Source of the DNA: Leucocoprinus leucothites
Lineage: Eukaryota > Basidiomycota > Agaricomycetes > Agaricales > Agaricaceae
Assembly (NCBI GenBank): GCA_013368445.1
Contig: JAACJO010000008.1
Coordinates: 1,302,001-1,366,000 of the forward strand
Length of the DNA stretch: 64,000 nucleotides
Direction: 5' to 3'
Position numbers and translations under genes: made by a program. Under the pieces are notes generated by a model, which made no database searches, was not told the origin of the DNA, and worked only from the letters and a program-made list of their open reading frames with translations. This document shows, piece by piece, positions 45,223-55,835 of this stretch (position 1 is the first letter of the stretch; the number at the start of each line of letters is the position of its first letter).

Positions 45223-45396
45223 TCATGCAAATATCGCACAAGCACAATCAGGGCACACGCGACCAGGCCTTGGTTTGCAATCACAGCAGATGTTCCTAAT
45301 AGGAGCCCCGATTTCTTGAGGGTGCGGCATTCCGGACACCATCACAGTGGATGCTACGATGATGGAGAGGGAGATAAAATACTTGAAAGATTGCAT
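45223..45396 (-). CDS. Small secreted cysteine-rich protein, ICCxCKPxPG family, member 2
   Basis: A 57-residue product from the ATG at 45396. The start MQSFKYFISLSIIVAST is signal-like and is followed by VMVSGMPHPQE. The mature part has NICCDCKPRPGRVCPDCAC, matching member 1 in all six Cys and in the KPxPG and CPxC spacing. It is 0.6 kb from member 1 on the same strand, a tandem pair. The function is unknown. Confidence 0.65.
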   Translation of the reverse strand: MQSFKYFISLSIIVASTVMVSGMPHPQEIGAPIRNICCDCKPRPGRVCPDCACAIFA

Positions 45397-45906
45397 AGAT
45401 TGAATGAGGATTCAAATTGTAATCCGGGAGGTTGGTATGCATCCCGCACAGTAAGAGAGAGAACATACTCACTTATTTGATTGGTCGGCGAGTTGGGAGG
45501 GCTAGGGCAGGGACACTGCCCGGTTTTTATACCTATGGCGAGTGGCAATGATGTTCATCTCTGGAATGCGCCGTCACTTCGAGTCGGCACGAGAGCGGGT
45601 TATGTACCCTAGCGTGTATCCAGACGCCGCAACGTGCCTCAGCTGCGACAGGGATTCTAAGGCCTCCATGCACTGCCACACCATTCATTTGCATCAGCGG
45701 ACTACAGACAGAGCGCGTCGGTCCGTTGGGCATGGTGTGCGGCGGAGATTGAGAGTACGTGTCCGCCGTCGTGCGACGAGAATGTGCCCTTGATTAGATC
45801 CAAATTCGGTATTCTAGATTATGTTGAATGTAGATTGTTGTATAGATTAAGCCATCTACTACAGTTTAGTCTTGCTCGGCCTCTCTAGTTTCTAGGTGAG
45901 CTCCTC

Positions 45907-46880
45907 TCACCTGGTCGTGACTTGCGCAGACTCTCGTGCAGATTCCTTGCACGCTAAACGCGCGATTGTGGAGCCTAGCGACTGACTGAAGGGAAGTAAC
46001 TCTAACAGCGCGGATTCCATTGCATCCTCCCCGAGCGATATGTTCAAATATTTCCTCTTCACACCTTCAGAGCGAAATTCCGAGAGAAGACATAGCCTGC
46101 GCAGTAAGGTCGTTCTCCACAACGATATTCCCCTGCTCAATATCTAGGTGGTTCGAAAGGGACGACTGCAAGATCAGTCCTTGTGCGAGCTTCCGTCGCA
46201 CGCAGGGATCGTACGTCGAAAACTCTCCTTATACTCGACTACGTAGTTATTGTTTATTGTGAAATAGAATGGGTCGCTGTGGACTTCCACCAAACACATG
46301 ATCTTCCTTTTGGTAGTGTCGAGAGAGATGTTCGGGTGTTCATGATGATTCTACAGTTAATAAGTAATATTTCTTAGCAACTGGAACTAGGTACTGGAGG
46401 AACCAATATCATACCTGATTTGATGTTCCAAATGACTGACGAAATTCACCAAAGCGTTCCTTGATGACGCGCTGTGCATTGTGCGTGATTCGCGAGAATC
46501 ATGTGTATATCCCCGCATAGTGTCATCGTATGTCCTTCACAGCTGGTTGTACTCGTGCTGAACCACGAACGGATGATTTCCGAGAAGTTCGCGAAGTTCG
46601 CGAAATCACAACCTAGAGATGAAATATAATCAGCGAGTGACCGTGTATAGGCAAGGAGATTAGGCGTACTCTTGCACTGTTCGGGCATACGGGCCAACAT
46701 ATATAGAGACAAATTGGTTCAGCTCCGCACTACCATCGATTTGATACGTGCCGCTCTCCTCTTCACGCTCTTCTCGTACCTCGAAAACCCCGGCGTTCCA
46801 AGATCGTTGATGCAGATGTTCGATCCGACATTTCGGTGGTGTTTCACGAACAATACGACGGAAGCGTTTGCATGCTTTAC
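45907..46880 (-). pseudogene. Decayed dynamin-like GTPase copy
   Basis: Read on the minus strand, fragments in order match the stalk and C-terminal half of the intact dynamin at 38558-41415. KACKRFRRIVRETPPK matches CKKFRRVIRATAPE, GNHPFVVQHEY matches GHFPFIVEREY, HLEHQIR matches MLEHQIR, and HSDPFYFTINNNYVVEYKES matches ADPFTLNNHYMADYKEK. The pieces are in different frames, separated by stops (one shortly after QHEYNQL) and deletions. No GTPase domain was found upstream. It is a truncated pseudogene of a dynamin paralogue. Confidence 0.7.
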
Positions 46881-46980
46881 TTGATGGAGACGAGCATTCG
46901 TTTTGTGGGCGGGATGTTATCCAGAGAGGTGGTGCTAGTGAATGGAAACTAGCTGATCCCACTTCTCGCCCTTGAATATT

Positions 46981-48114
46981 TGAATACTGAGTCAGCGGTC
47001 TCATTTTCACCGGAGATCCAGAATAACCTACGGATAGTGCTATTTTTGGTCTCGTGTATTCAGCAAAAAGGAGAACGGGCTCATGAAATTAGGCACCGTC
47101 TGCCCGGTTGGCTGGGATCAAGGAAGCTTTCAGTCTGTGTGTGCACAGAGTCAAAGCCTGCGAATCGCGGGTGTGAAGAGGTTGAATATTCGAATATTGG
47201 GGAGGACAGGAATTTTGAAGATTGACTGTCGACATGTTCGCGTTGTGATTGTTTATTTGGGAACGCCGGTTTCTGCTAATACTACTTATTCCTTGCCAGT
47301 AATTCAAGTTCTCAGTTCTCAGTTCTCAGTACTCGACATTTGCATACAGCTTCTAACAGACCTTATTTTGTAACCAATGTATCTGTTTTCGTGGAAACTT
47401 GGTATCCCACAATGCCAGCTCAACCGTGTGTTGTGTACAACCTATTCCGTCCCTAGATCTTTTTTTCAACGAAAAATCCGGCGGCTTCGATTTCCACTGA
47501 CTCAGACGTCAATCCTTAATTTCTCGAACATCCAGCTCTTGAGAATGCCAGGAATTCACGTTTCGTTTGACATTTGTTGTTGGCTATATCCCATGCCAAC
47601 ATTTACCAATGTAAACCGATGCCTAGACACTGGGCATGTCACTCGAGCGCTCCCTACCTTGCGTGGCTAGGGTGAGAGACCGGAAGTAGAATTACAGGCA
47701 TGGGTGTCGATGCCGAAGCGCGGGAACAAAAAACGGCGGCTCCGTATAGAGAGGATCAATTCCGACTTATGCCCATGCTAGAAGGCATCCGGAGAACTTC
47801 GATACCCCAGCCATCAGAGAAAAAACTATGGCTGCGCACTTAAGGCGTAAAGCCTACCACCTGTGATTAGAATTCAAAATGAGGTGTATTTCGGGTGCAC
47901 GGAGACCTCAGAACGGCGAAAGATGCCCGTGTCGGAGGAGGCCAATGCCTTCACCAAACCAAGAGTTAGATTAGTATGTAAATCCAATTCTTGGCGTGTC
48001 AAGGCGCGTTGATCTCCATTTCATGAAGGTACCAGGGGATGAAGTCCCCGTCGTTTCAAATCAGACATTAAACCCCTTGCAAGATGAGCGCCACTCTATG
48101 CCAGACAAGAATGT
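46981..48114. other. Intergenic region with a small microsatellite
   Basis: No gene is supported here. A 7-bp TTCTCAG unit is repeated about three times at 47309-47335. Short frames on the plus strand (for example 47083-47373) have no motifs. Confidence 0.4.
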
Positions 48115-48122
48115 TATAAAAG
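48115..48122 (+). promoter_or_regulatory. TATA box of CWxCC-family gene 1
   Basis: TATAAAAG lies about 150 bp before the ATG at 48267. The homologous family members have ATAAAAGC in similar positions (about 49361 and 50567), so this is likely the core promoter element. A leader intron (GTAAAGTG at about 48187 to TTTCAG at about 48252) probably precedes the ATG. Confidence 0.5.
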
Positions 48123-48266
48123 CAGGCTCAGGGCTTCAGTTCTTGCAGCTCGAAAGAACTCCTTGACATCCCCACAGCTCCACAAGGTAAAGTGTTACTT
48201 TGAAAACGCTCCTTTGCCCCTAAATCGCTAACAATGTGCACTCAAATTTCAGCAATCAACAATCAA

Positions 48267-48695
48267 ATGAAAACTTTCCAGCTTGTTTCTTCAATCCTAG
48301 TTGCCGCCATCGGCATCAGTGCCCTTCCCAGTCCCCAGGACGTTTGCACTGCTGTATGCCGTACAGAGAAGCCCGTATGTCCAGCGGGACAGGCCGCTGG
48401 AGGATCAGAAGGGTGTTGGGGCTGTTGTCTCCCCGTTAAACCTTCGCCGTCGCCAACCCTGTGCACAGCAGTGTGCCGCACTGTAAAGCCAGTCTGCCCC
48501 GTGGGTCAAGCCCCGGGTGGGAGCGAAGGTTGCTGGGGATGTTGTCAGCCCATTATCACCAAACCGCTGCCAAAACCAACGCCGAGGCCGTGTCTAGCAG
48601 TGTGTAGATTTGAGAAGCCAATTTGTCCGATCGGAGAAGCCCCAACTGGAAGCGAAGGTTGTTGGGGATGTTGCCAGCCTATTGGTAGCTATTGA
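48267..48695 (+). CDS. Secreted cysteine-rich repeat protein, CWxCC family, three repeats
   Basis: A 142-residue product. The signal peptide is MKTFQLVSSILVAAIGISA. The mature part is three near-identical units of roughly 30-35 residues, each reading C-x3-C-R-x2-KP-x-CPxG-x-A-x2-GSEGCWGCC, joined by Pro-rich linkers (VKPSPSPTL and TKPLPKPTPRP). Each unit has six Cys, likely making three disulfides. Two relatives follow on the same strand within 2.5 kb, with two units each. I recognise no described domain. A cell-wall, effector-like or antimicrobial role is speculation; secretion and disulfide-rich repeats are what the sequence shows. Confidence 0.8.
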   Translation: MKTFQLVSSILVAAIGISALPSPQDVCTAVCRTEKPVCPAGQAAGGSEGCWGCCLPVKPSPSPTLCTAVCRTVKPVCPVGQAPGGSEGCWGCCQPIITKPLPKPTPRPCLAVCRFEKPICPIGEAPTGSEGCWGCCQPIGSY

Positions 48696-49486
48696 TTTTC
48701 GTACAAGTATTTTTGATGTATAGTTCAGTGGTTCCGTGATGGGCCTCGCATGCTTAGTTGAATCAATGTTGTTCAGTTGAGGCGTCGGCTATTGAAAGAC
48801 TGACTGTTCCTGACGACAAGAGAATTTGATGATTATCAAAATCAGAGTTGTCCCGGCGTTATCCGAAGAGTCATCAGCTTTGAAAATCCAACTGTCCCTT
48901 CGTGCATTCATGGTGCTCCTCATTGCGCCCTTCGTAGAACTCAACATCTTCTTTTCGATTACGCCCGTTCGGAATACCTTAATGCTTCTTCTCTGCCCAC
49001 AGTGCTCTGGTACAACCTCACCAAACAATCAGTCCCTCTTAAATTCCACCGTGGGTTCTGTCTGCCACCCTTGAAATGCTACGCGCCTAGATTTGCTTGG
49101 GTTTACGCAACCAAGGCCGCTCAATTGTCGACTCAATGTATATTCCTAGACATATCACAACACTCGATGTCATGGCACCCCACAAGTAAGAATTGACTGG
49201 GAGTTTTGCCGCCGTCCCGCGGACAGCATTTCTTGGTTTAAACGGCTGCCCCACATGCCGGGACATCAACTTGGAAATCAATGTAAATGTTTATCAAAGG
49301 AGTGACTTCGGCAGATGGTCTGCCAGAGTTTCGCTGACCGCCCCTAGGATCACCTTCAGCATAAAAGCCACTGGATTCTTATGTTTCATTCCAGGCAGCC
49401 AACGTCTTCTCATTATTTCAGTGAGTCAACTTTCATCTACGAGTTATGTATAGCTTGTGCTGATAATCCAAACCCATAGAATCGAA
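48696..49486. promoter_or_regulatory. Spacer and promoter of CWxCC-family gene 2
   Basis: About 790 bp. Near its 3' end it holds GCATAAAAGCC (about 49359) and a likely leader intron (GTGAGTCAAC at about 49421 to CCCATAG at about 49480) before the ATG at 49487. The rest shows no gene on either strand. Confidence 0.4.
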
Positions 49487-49762
49487 ATGAAATTCCTCCT
49501 TGCATCCATTGCCATCGCCGCTGTTGCAGTTAGTGCAGCCCCTAGCACCGATCTCTGCACCACCGTCTGTCGCCTAGAAAAGCCAGTATGCCCTGAAGGC
49601 GAAGCTCCTAGCGGGAGTGAAGGCTGCTGGGGATGCTGCCAACCCCTTCCAAGGCCTTGCCTTGCCATCTGCTATCTCGAGAAACCAAAATGTCCCAAGG
49701 GAGAAGCGCCTACTGGGAAGGAAGGCTGTTGGGGCTGTTGCCAGCCTATTGCCACCCTTTAG
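49487..49762 (+). CDS. Secreted cysteine-rich repeat protein, CWxCC family, two repeats
   Basis: A 91-residue product with signal peptide MKFLLASIAIAAVAVSAAP. Two repeat units follow: CTTVCRLEKPVCPEGEAP ending GSEGCWGCC, and CLAICYLEKPKCPKGEAP ending GKEGCWGCC. A very short Pro-containing linker (QPLPRP) separates them. Spacing and sequence match the three-unit gene upstream, so the family probably grew by duplication and gain or loss of units. The leader-intron layout is shared too. Confidence 0.8.
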   Translation: MKFLLASIAIAAVAVSAAPSTDLCTTVCRLEKPVCPEGEAPSGSEGCWGCCQPLPRPCLAICYLEKPKCPKGEAPTGKEGCWGCCQPIATL

Positions 49763-50683
49763 AGGACATTCGTAGTTGCTATGACTGAATTGTTGATAGC
49801 CAGCTTTTTATTTCGTGTCTGTATAGTTGACGTATACCAGATCCATTACCCAGCCCACGGCCCCCGCTGTATTTTCCGTATTCTGACATGATGATATCTT
49901 ATATTCTGCCAACCGCAACAAATCACTAAATGAGAATATAGCTGAAATGCCAACTACCTCGGTATTAAATAGCTGCAAAATGGTGACTGATCTTACCTCC
50001 AACCTGCGAACTCGAGCTGAGCTTAAAAGAAACTCGTGGACTACATGATATTGAGTTTGTACAAAGATGCTCGAGTGTCCGACTCGGTTGAAGTCCACGC
50101 TGAATCTACTGTTTTGATAAATCTGTCTCAATCATACGGATTGCCTCCATCGGGGCTTTTACGACTTCTTGAGGTAAAAATGCAACTTGCCACTTGACAA
50201 ATAGGCCTGGTACTCTTTGCCGGAACGGTGTCGCTCGCTCGTTACCAGATACTGCTTCAAAACAAGTATCACAGATATTTGGGTCTCTTGAATACACTCT
50301 CCAGTGATGCCCCTCTTTTTTATTTTTAGATCTCAGGCTCATTCAGACCCGCCGCTGGAAATCCCCCTGTTTCGACTCGGAGTTACAGCGCCAACTATAA
50401 TCTCATCCTCAAAATAGCAGGATAGTTATTAAAAGTCCACCACATGAAAGCCGGACATTGCCTCAGGAACGAACGTCAATCTCGAAAGCATTGAGTGAGG
50501 TGTATATTTTCATACGCCTTTGAAACGGAAAGCCTCAGAAAGGGCCACAGTGACTAGCAGAAATGCATAAAAGCAACCGAGTATTTGAGCTTCTAGTTCA
50601 TTACCTGAAACTTCTTGACCATCTCGGTAAAGTCGATCCTCTTATAACGACTGGACTGTTCTGATGAATCGTAGAGACTGAAT
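49763..50683. promoter_or_regulatory. Spacer and promoter of CWxCC-family gene 3
   Basis: About 920 bp without a gene. It ends with ATAAAAGC at about 50567, roughly 115 bp before the ATG at 50684. Confidence 0.4.
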
Positions 50684-51004
50684 ATGCAATCCTTCCTCAT
50701 GTCCATCATCATTGCGGCCGTGGCGGTCGGTGCCGCACCGAATGCTGCTCCACGTGCGGATACCGCAATCACCCAGCCTTGTCTCGCTCAGTTTTGCCTT
50801 CTGGAGAGGCCTGTGTGCCCCGAAGGACAGGCTCCTACAGGAGGACCAGGTTGCTGGAGATGCTGCCAGCCCATTAAACGCATTTGTCCGGCCATTGCCA
50901 GTGACATCTGTATTACTAAAGAAATACTTTGCCCAGTGGGAGAAGTGCGAGTTCAGCAGGGAGGATGCTGGCGCTGTTGTCCCATTGTCGCTGCAACCAA
51001 CTGA
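50684..51004 (+). CDS. Secreted cysteine-rich repeat protein, CWxCC family, diverged member
   Basis: A 106-residue product. The signal-like start is MQSFLMSIIIAAVAVGAAP, followed by two units: CLAQFCLLERPVCPEGQAP ending GPGCWRCC, and a more diverged one, CPAIASDICITKEILCPVG ending QGGCWRCC. CWGCC has become CWRCC in both units and the first Cys pair is spaced differently in the second. This member has clearly diverged from the other two but keeps the Cys framework. Confidence 0.75.
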   Translation: MQSFLMSIIIAAVAVGAAPNAAPRADTAITQPCLAQFCLLERPVCPEGQAPTGGPGCWRCCQPIKRICPAIASDICITKEILCPVGEVRVQQGGCWRCCPIVAATN

Positions 51005-51838
51005 ATGTATTCCGCCGTCGCAGTTGACTATTATCATGATTGGCCATTTCGGCCGTCTAAATGGCTGTGTGATTACTGCCCTAGAGTCAAACCAATTGAA
51101 GCCATGTTTCACCTGCCTGGCTAAATGTTACTTCCTACATATGCCAGTATATGCTGATTAAATTCGAGCTTACACGCCACCTTCACCTTACCTCGGGCCT
51201 GTTGGAAACAAAAAGTGGCCGCGTCCCATAAAGTTTCAGCTTTATGGGCGCTCGCAGATGCGTGCCATCTAATTCATAAAGGCCTGCCACGGATGGAGTT
51301 TGAGCGACGGGGGGAGCGTAACGCTGTCGGTTACAGGCTGTTAAACAGTGTCAAGGTAGATTGTGCTCCAATCCAGCCCTTCTGTAATACATATCACTTG
51401 ATGTTCGAGGTGGTTGTGTCAGAACCTGCCAGGTACATAGACGAGACAATCAACGTGAAAGAGCTGAATTCCTGTGCAAAAGCGCCACTTCATGACATGT
51501 CGCCGCTCTGACCACGGTCGCGTACTGTCGTGGCTGAATCAAGCCCTAAATAGCATTTGTCGTACTTTTCCCCCGTAACCTATATGCTTGACAGTGTCGC
51601 ATCGGAATGTTCGAAAGGGAGTTAACAGGGTGGACCTGGACACTAGAACTGAAGTCCTCTGGAAGCCTGTTTGCACATGTGATTCGATTATCGTACAGAT
51701 GGTCAAGGTAAGATGGAGATCTAGGCTTCTATATGGGCTACAGATGCAGTAGTCGAGGAGTCACTATGATGTGGATTAAAGTACATAGATACTAATGAAA
51801 ATAGTGAGATACAATACCAGGCTGTCAATCGCTCGAGA
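51005..51838. other. Intergenic region
   Basis: No gene is supported between the CWxCC cluster and the convergent CoA-transferase gene. Short frames on the plus strand lack motifs. Confidence 0.4.
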
Positions 51839-53600
51839 CTATCCAATGATCCCATCCAATCTAAGCTTCGATACAGCATCTTCGCTAAGCCCAAGATTGT
51901 TCCTCAACACCTCATCCGTGTGGAATCCCAAATCAGGTCCAGCCCATTTCGGCTTCGAGTCCACACCGTCAAGCAATGGGAATGTGCCTTGCATTTTAAC
52001 ATTCCACGATTGACCACCTTCCTTTTCGACCAGGACTTCCTGAACAGCTCCTCGTGCTTGAATCTGTTCATTCTCTACAACTTCTTTGACAGTCACTACC
52101 CGTCCTACGGGAACACCAGCCCGATTCATCATCTCGATGACTTCTTCTGCTGAATGTTGACTTGTCCACGCGGAAATGGCTTCTTCGATCTGCACTTGCT
52201 TCTTCACTCGATGGTGATTTTGCAGGTATTCCGGACCAGTTAGGTCCGATCGTCCAATAGTATCCATAAGTCGTTTATATATCGTGTCACCGTTTGCTCC
52301 AATGACAATGTAGCACGGCGTTTCTGGTGCATCAGGTGACGGGAGGCACGGGTAGGCGTTTGTAGGAACGATGCCTGTGACTGACGAACCAGACGGGCCG
52401 CGTGTCTGAGTGGGAGATAAGTACTGGACCGGCATTTTGTGTGGAGATACATACCTTTCCTTTGCGATCGTACTCCGGAATTATCCCTTCCATAAGATTT
52501 AACATACTAGTTGCTTCGTCAGTTGCCATTCAGTTCATCCTAGATGGACCGACATCACCTTTCTACAATGCTGACATCGACGGTGCTGCCAGTCGCTCCC
52601 AAGTTGGTCTTGAGCTTATTTTGTCGTTGTAACAAAGCAAGGACCTATATCCGCAAATAAACACATGAGAACGAGTTTGAACAAGTCGTAAGAGAGACGT
52701 GGTATCAGAGAACACTCACCGTTCCGAATGCAGCATGCAACCCAGCTATTGAGTCTCCGAGACTGATATTCGGTCGCACGGGTGGCCCGGACAGTCCACC
52801 CGATTGCACATCGGGGAAACCGTTAATGTAGCGGAAGCCCGATTCAGCTTCGCACACAGAGGCATATCCCGGACGGGGAGCCCAAGGTCCTGTTTGACCG
52901 TATCCACTCACACGAGTGAAGATAAGTGAGGGGTTGCGTTGGTGAAGGTCTTCAGGCCCGAGTTGCCAGCGTTCCAGTGCTAGGTGGTCCACGTGGTTGA
53001 TAAGTCAATGTGGGTGATGGGGGAGAAAGAAGCTACGCACTTCCTGGTTTGAAGTTCTCAATGATGACATCGCTTTTTATTGCGAGCTCACGGACGAGTC
53101 TGACGGTGTACAAGGAGACAGGTTAACGGACTGCAAGTATTGGAATGACGGATACTAGACTCACTCTCGCCCCTCAGGTCTTCGCAAGTCGATTGCAACA
53201 CTTTTCTTGTTTCTCGCTATACTTCGGAACCATGGGCTAGTTCCATCAATGTCTAGCTCACGCCAGACGCGCAGAGGGTCGCCAACTTTGGGAGGTTCGA
53301 CCTTAATTACTTCGGCGCCAAATTGCCTTTCATTAATCTGGTCAGCGCTCATCAGGGCATTCAAGTATGTATAAATCTCACCCTAGCAATTGGCCAGCAA
53401 ATGGGCCAGCAATTAGTTGCCCAAGTTCTAGTACACGAACGCCAGCCAGTGGGAGTTCTTGGTGGTCATTGGAGATGGTGGCAAACCTAAAGCCGGGGAA
53501 TTGTCAAGCGGTTCCTTTTGATCCGAGTTTGGGTTGAAAACACTCACGATCGGGAAGTGGAGCGGAGCAACTGGCGTTTGCACAGTGTAGAGAGATTCAT
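51839..53600 (-). CDS. Class III CoA-transferase (CaiB/BaiF family), probably mitochondrial
   Basis: Moves CoA between carboxylic acids; the substrate cannot be read. About seven exons are joined. The ATG at 53600 starts a basic leader (MNLSTLCKRQLLRSTSRSFA) suited to mitochondrial import. Family marks are LPLAGVRVLELGQLIAGPFA, FGAEVIKVEPPKVGDPLR, NKKSVAIDLRRPEGRE, RVSGYGQTGPWAPRPGYA and NISLGDSIAGLHAAFG. After a further exon ending EGIIPEYDRKGK come the C-terminal IGRSDLTGPEYL and RAGVPVGRVVTVKEVVE. The usual catalytic Asp region falls in the VIIENFKPG exon neighbourhood, which I only partly read. It lies on the same strand as the lactonase and PrpF genes. Confidence 0.88.
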
Positions 53601-54445
53601 TGCGTAGGGCGGACTGTGATTGAAGGTAGATGGAAAGACACCTCCAGCGTACGCTTTAATATTGTCCGAATCCAATAAACCGGAACACTGTATTCGGATC
53701 CTCGGCCGAACAAGTGAGGAGACTCCATGATCGGAGCATCGGAGTAGCTTTGGCGGTGCGTTGTTACCAACTTCTCCTTGAATACCGCCCTCTACAACAC
53801 CCAAATTTTGCCCATGATGGCCCTCATGTTGCCTACTTCCAGCTTATCAGAAGTGTCATGGGCACCACGTAGAGAAGCAGCGATTCAAAGAATCATTTCA
53901 TAAACCGAGCGAATGCACCACATCCAGTGCATCGGGCGCTTCTTGCGTTCGGAGCGCTGTCACCGACTAAGAATTCTTCGGAGGGGTAAATAAGGACCTT
54001 CCAGGATCACCCAACCACAACTGGGCACATTACAGTACCCAGCCCCGACAATGAACCATTACTTGTGACTAGAATATCGCGCCCCCAGAGGAATGCATGG
54101 TCCGAAGCAGTCCTCCATACCACCGCACTTGCCCGAAATCCTCATGATCAAATGTGAGGTAATTTCTTGTAAACACCCTCGGCCGATGTCATACCAATAC
54201 ACTGGGTGTTGAGAATTTATAGAGATTTATCATGATGTTGACGTCGGTTAGGACGAAAATAATCAAGAGTTCCGGCGGTTGTGTTGATGTCTGCGCTTCG
54301 AACGGACTATTACTACGAGCTTAATCGAGGTAATAGGGTCGGAACCAACTGTGCATTCAAAACATCTGTCACAGATAACACATATTGTACAGTTGGAACA
54401 ATATACAAATACAGGAAATACTTCTGAGACAGCTAGACGTCATTC
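53601..54445. other. Intergenic region
   Basis: About 850 bp with no supportable gene; promoter of the CoA-transferase and 3' UTR of the lactonase are expected here. Confidence 0.4.
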
Positions 54446-55669
54446 TCACTTCCACAGGAACCCAGTGGGTGCCGTGATACTTTCATTTTTCGCCACTTCC
54501 TTCAACCCTCTACCACCGCTCACTCTCTCAAATACCTTGACACCACCGCCATTCACGCCACCAACGACCAAATATTTATCATCCTTGCCGCCGAAAAAGA
54601 TACCTCTGACATGTTTTAGTCCCGTCCTCACCTCTGCGATCAACTCAAGTTTGCTGGCGTCAGAAGTGAAGTCGAAGATTGATAAGATGTCGCCTTCAGA
54701 TGAAGGGTCGTTGCGGTTCGAAAGATAGATATAGGGAGTCGGGAAAGAAGAATTGGGTTCTGGGATAAGGATTTCGGCGGCAAGCATATCATGAGGTGGA
54801 GAGGGAGGAGACGACATTGTTGGAGTGGAGGTAACGAATTTAGGAAAATCTGGGAGAGGGGGAAATGTGTGTCGAGCAAGTCTACTCGAGAGTTCAAGGA
54901 GAGTGAAGAGTTCGCCATCTGGGGTGGGATGGTAAGTCGTTTGATCAACACACGAGACATGCAAAAAAACACACTATAGTAAGCGACATGGCGAGGGCCA
55001 CCTCCTAGCTCATACTGGATATGGCCATGTAAAACCCATGCGCCATCTGAGCTTTTCTTGAAACGACGAACATGGTCTGCACCAAGATCAGGAACAAGAA
55101 GTTCGTTGTATTTGTCCAGAAAGACGACCTGGTGTGGGTGTGAGCCTTCCTGGCGATCTTTGTTCGGGCCGGTTCCAGCGAGTTGGAGTTTTCTTGCTGA
55201 GGATGACGCTGAAATAAACGGCGCCGACTTCTCCAGGGGGATGAAGCCCAGGGTGCCGGAGGAGTACTATAATCGTCGGTGTGAAGTGTCAGATGATGCA
55301 ATTCAATGAGGTTGCCTGCGAGAACAGTGCAAAAGTGGCCTGCAAATCTTCCACGGTATTACTTACATTAGCAACAAAGAGCTCGTCTTTGGTAGCAAGC
55401 AACGAACACGGGTCCCTTCCGCCGCTCTGTGTTTTTCTAATCACTTCTCCTCTGCCTTCCTCATCGAACCTCAACGCCACCACGATACCGTCCGATTGTT
55501 CGAGTCCGGCAAATATGATAGAACGATCGCTAGGATGAAAGGTAATCCAGGACGGATGGTGACCGACTTTAACCGACGACACTACGTCTAGGCTACCCTT
55601 GGCATCGTCGAACAGCAGCGTGGAAATTTCATCCGTGTACGACGCAACGAGTATTCGAAATTGAGTCAT
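54446..55669 (-). CDS. Beta-propeller lactonase (6-phosphogluconolactonase/YbhE-like family)
   Basis: A seven-bladed propeller lactonase-family protein. Members hydrolyse 6-phosphogluconolactone or cyclise carboxy-muconate; the exact reaction is not decided here. Three exons are visible. The N-terminus is MTQFRILVASYTDEISTLLF, with no signal peptide. Family marks are HHPSWITFHPSDRSIIFAG, RDPCSLLATKDELFVAN joined to YSSGTLGFIPL, EGSHPHQVVFLDKYN, LLVPDLGADHVRRF and GPRHVAYY. The C-terminal IYLSNRNDPSSEGDILSIF and NESITAPTGFLWK also fit. Neighbours on the same strand are a CoA-transferase and a PrpF-family isomerase. Confidence 0.82.
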
Positions 55670-55835
55670 TTGGGAGGACCTAGGTGTAGCGGATCGTCAA
55701 TTTCAAAATTCACGGCGGTATGGAAGGGGTACGATAAGGGAACGTCGTATCCGGATGACCTCGAGCGATGCAGCACGAAGATTAAGGCCAAGGTCCGGCA
55801 GCAAAGTTAACCAAATCAGCCTGAACTGAACTTCC

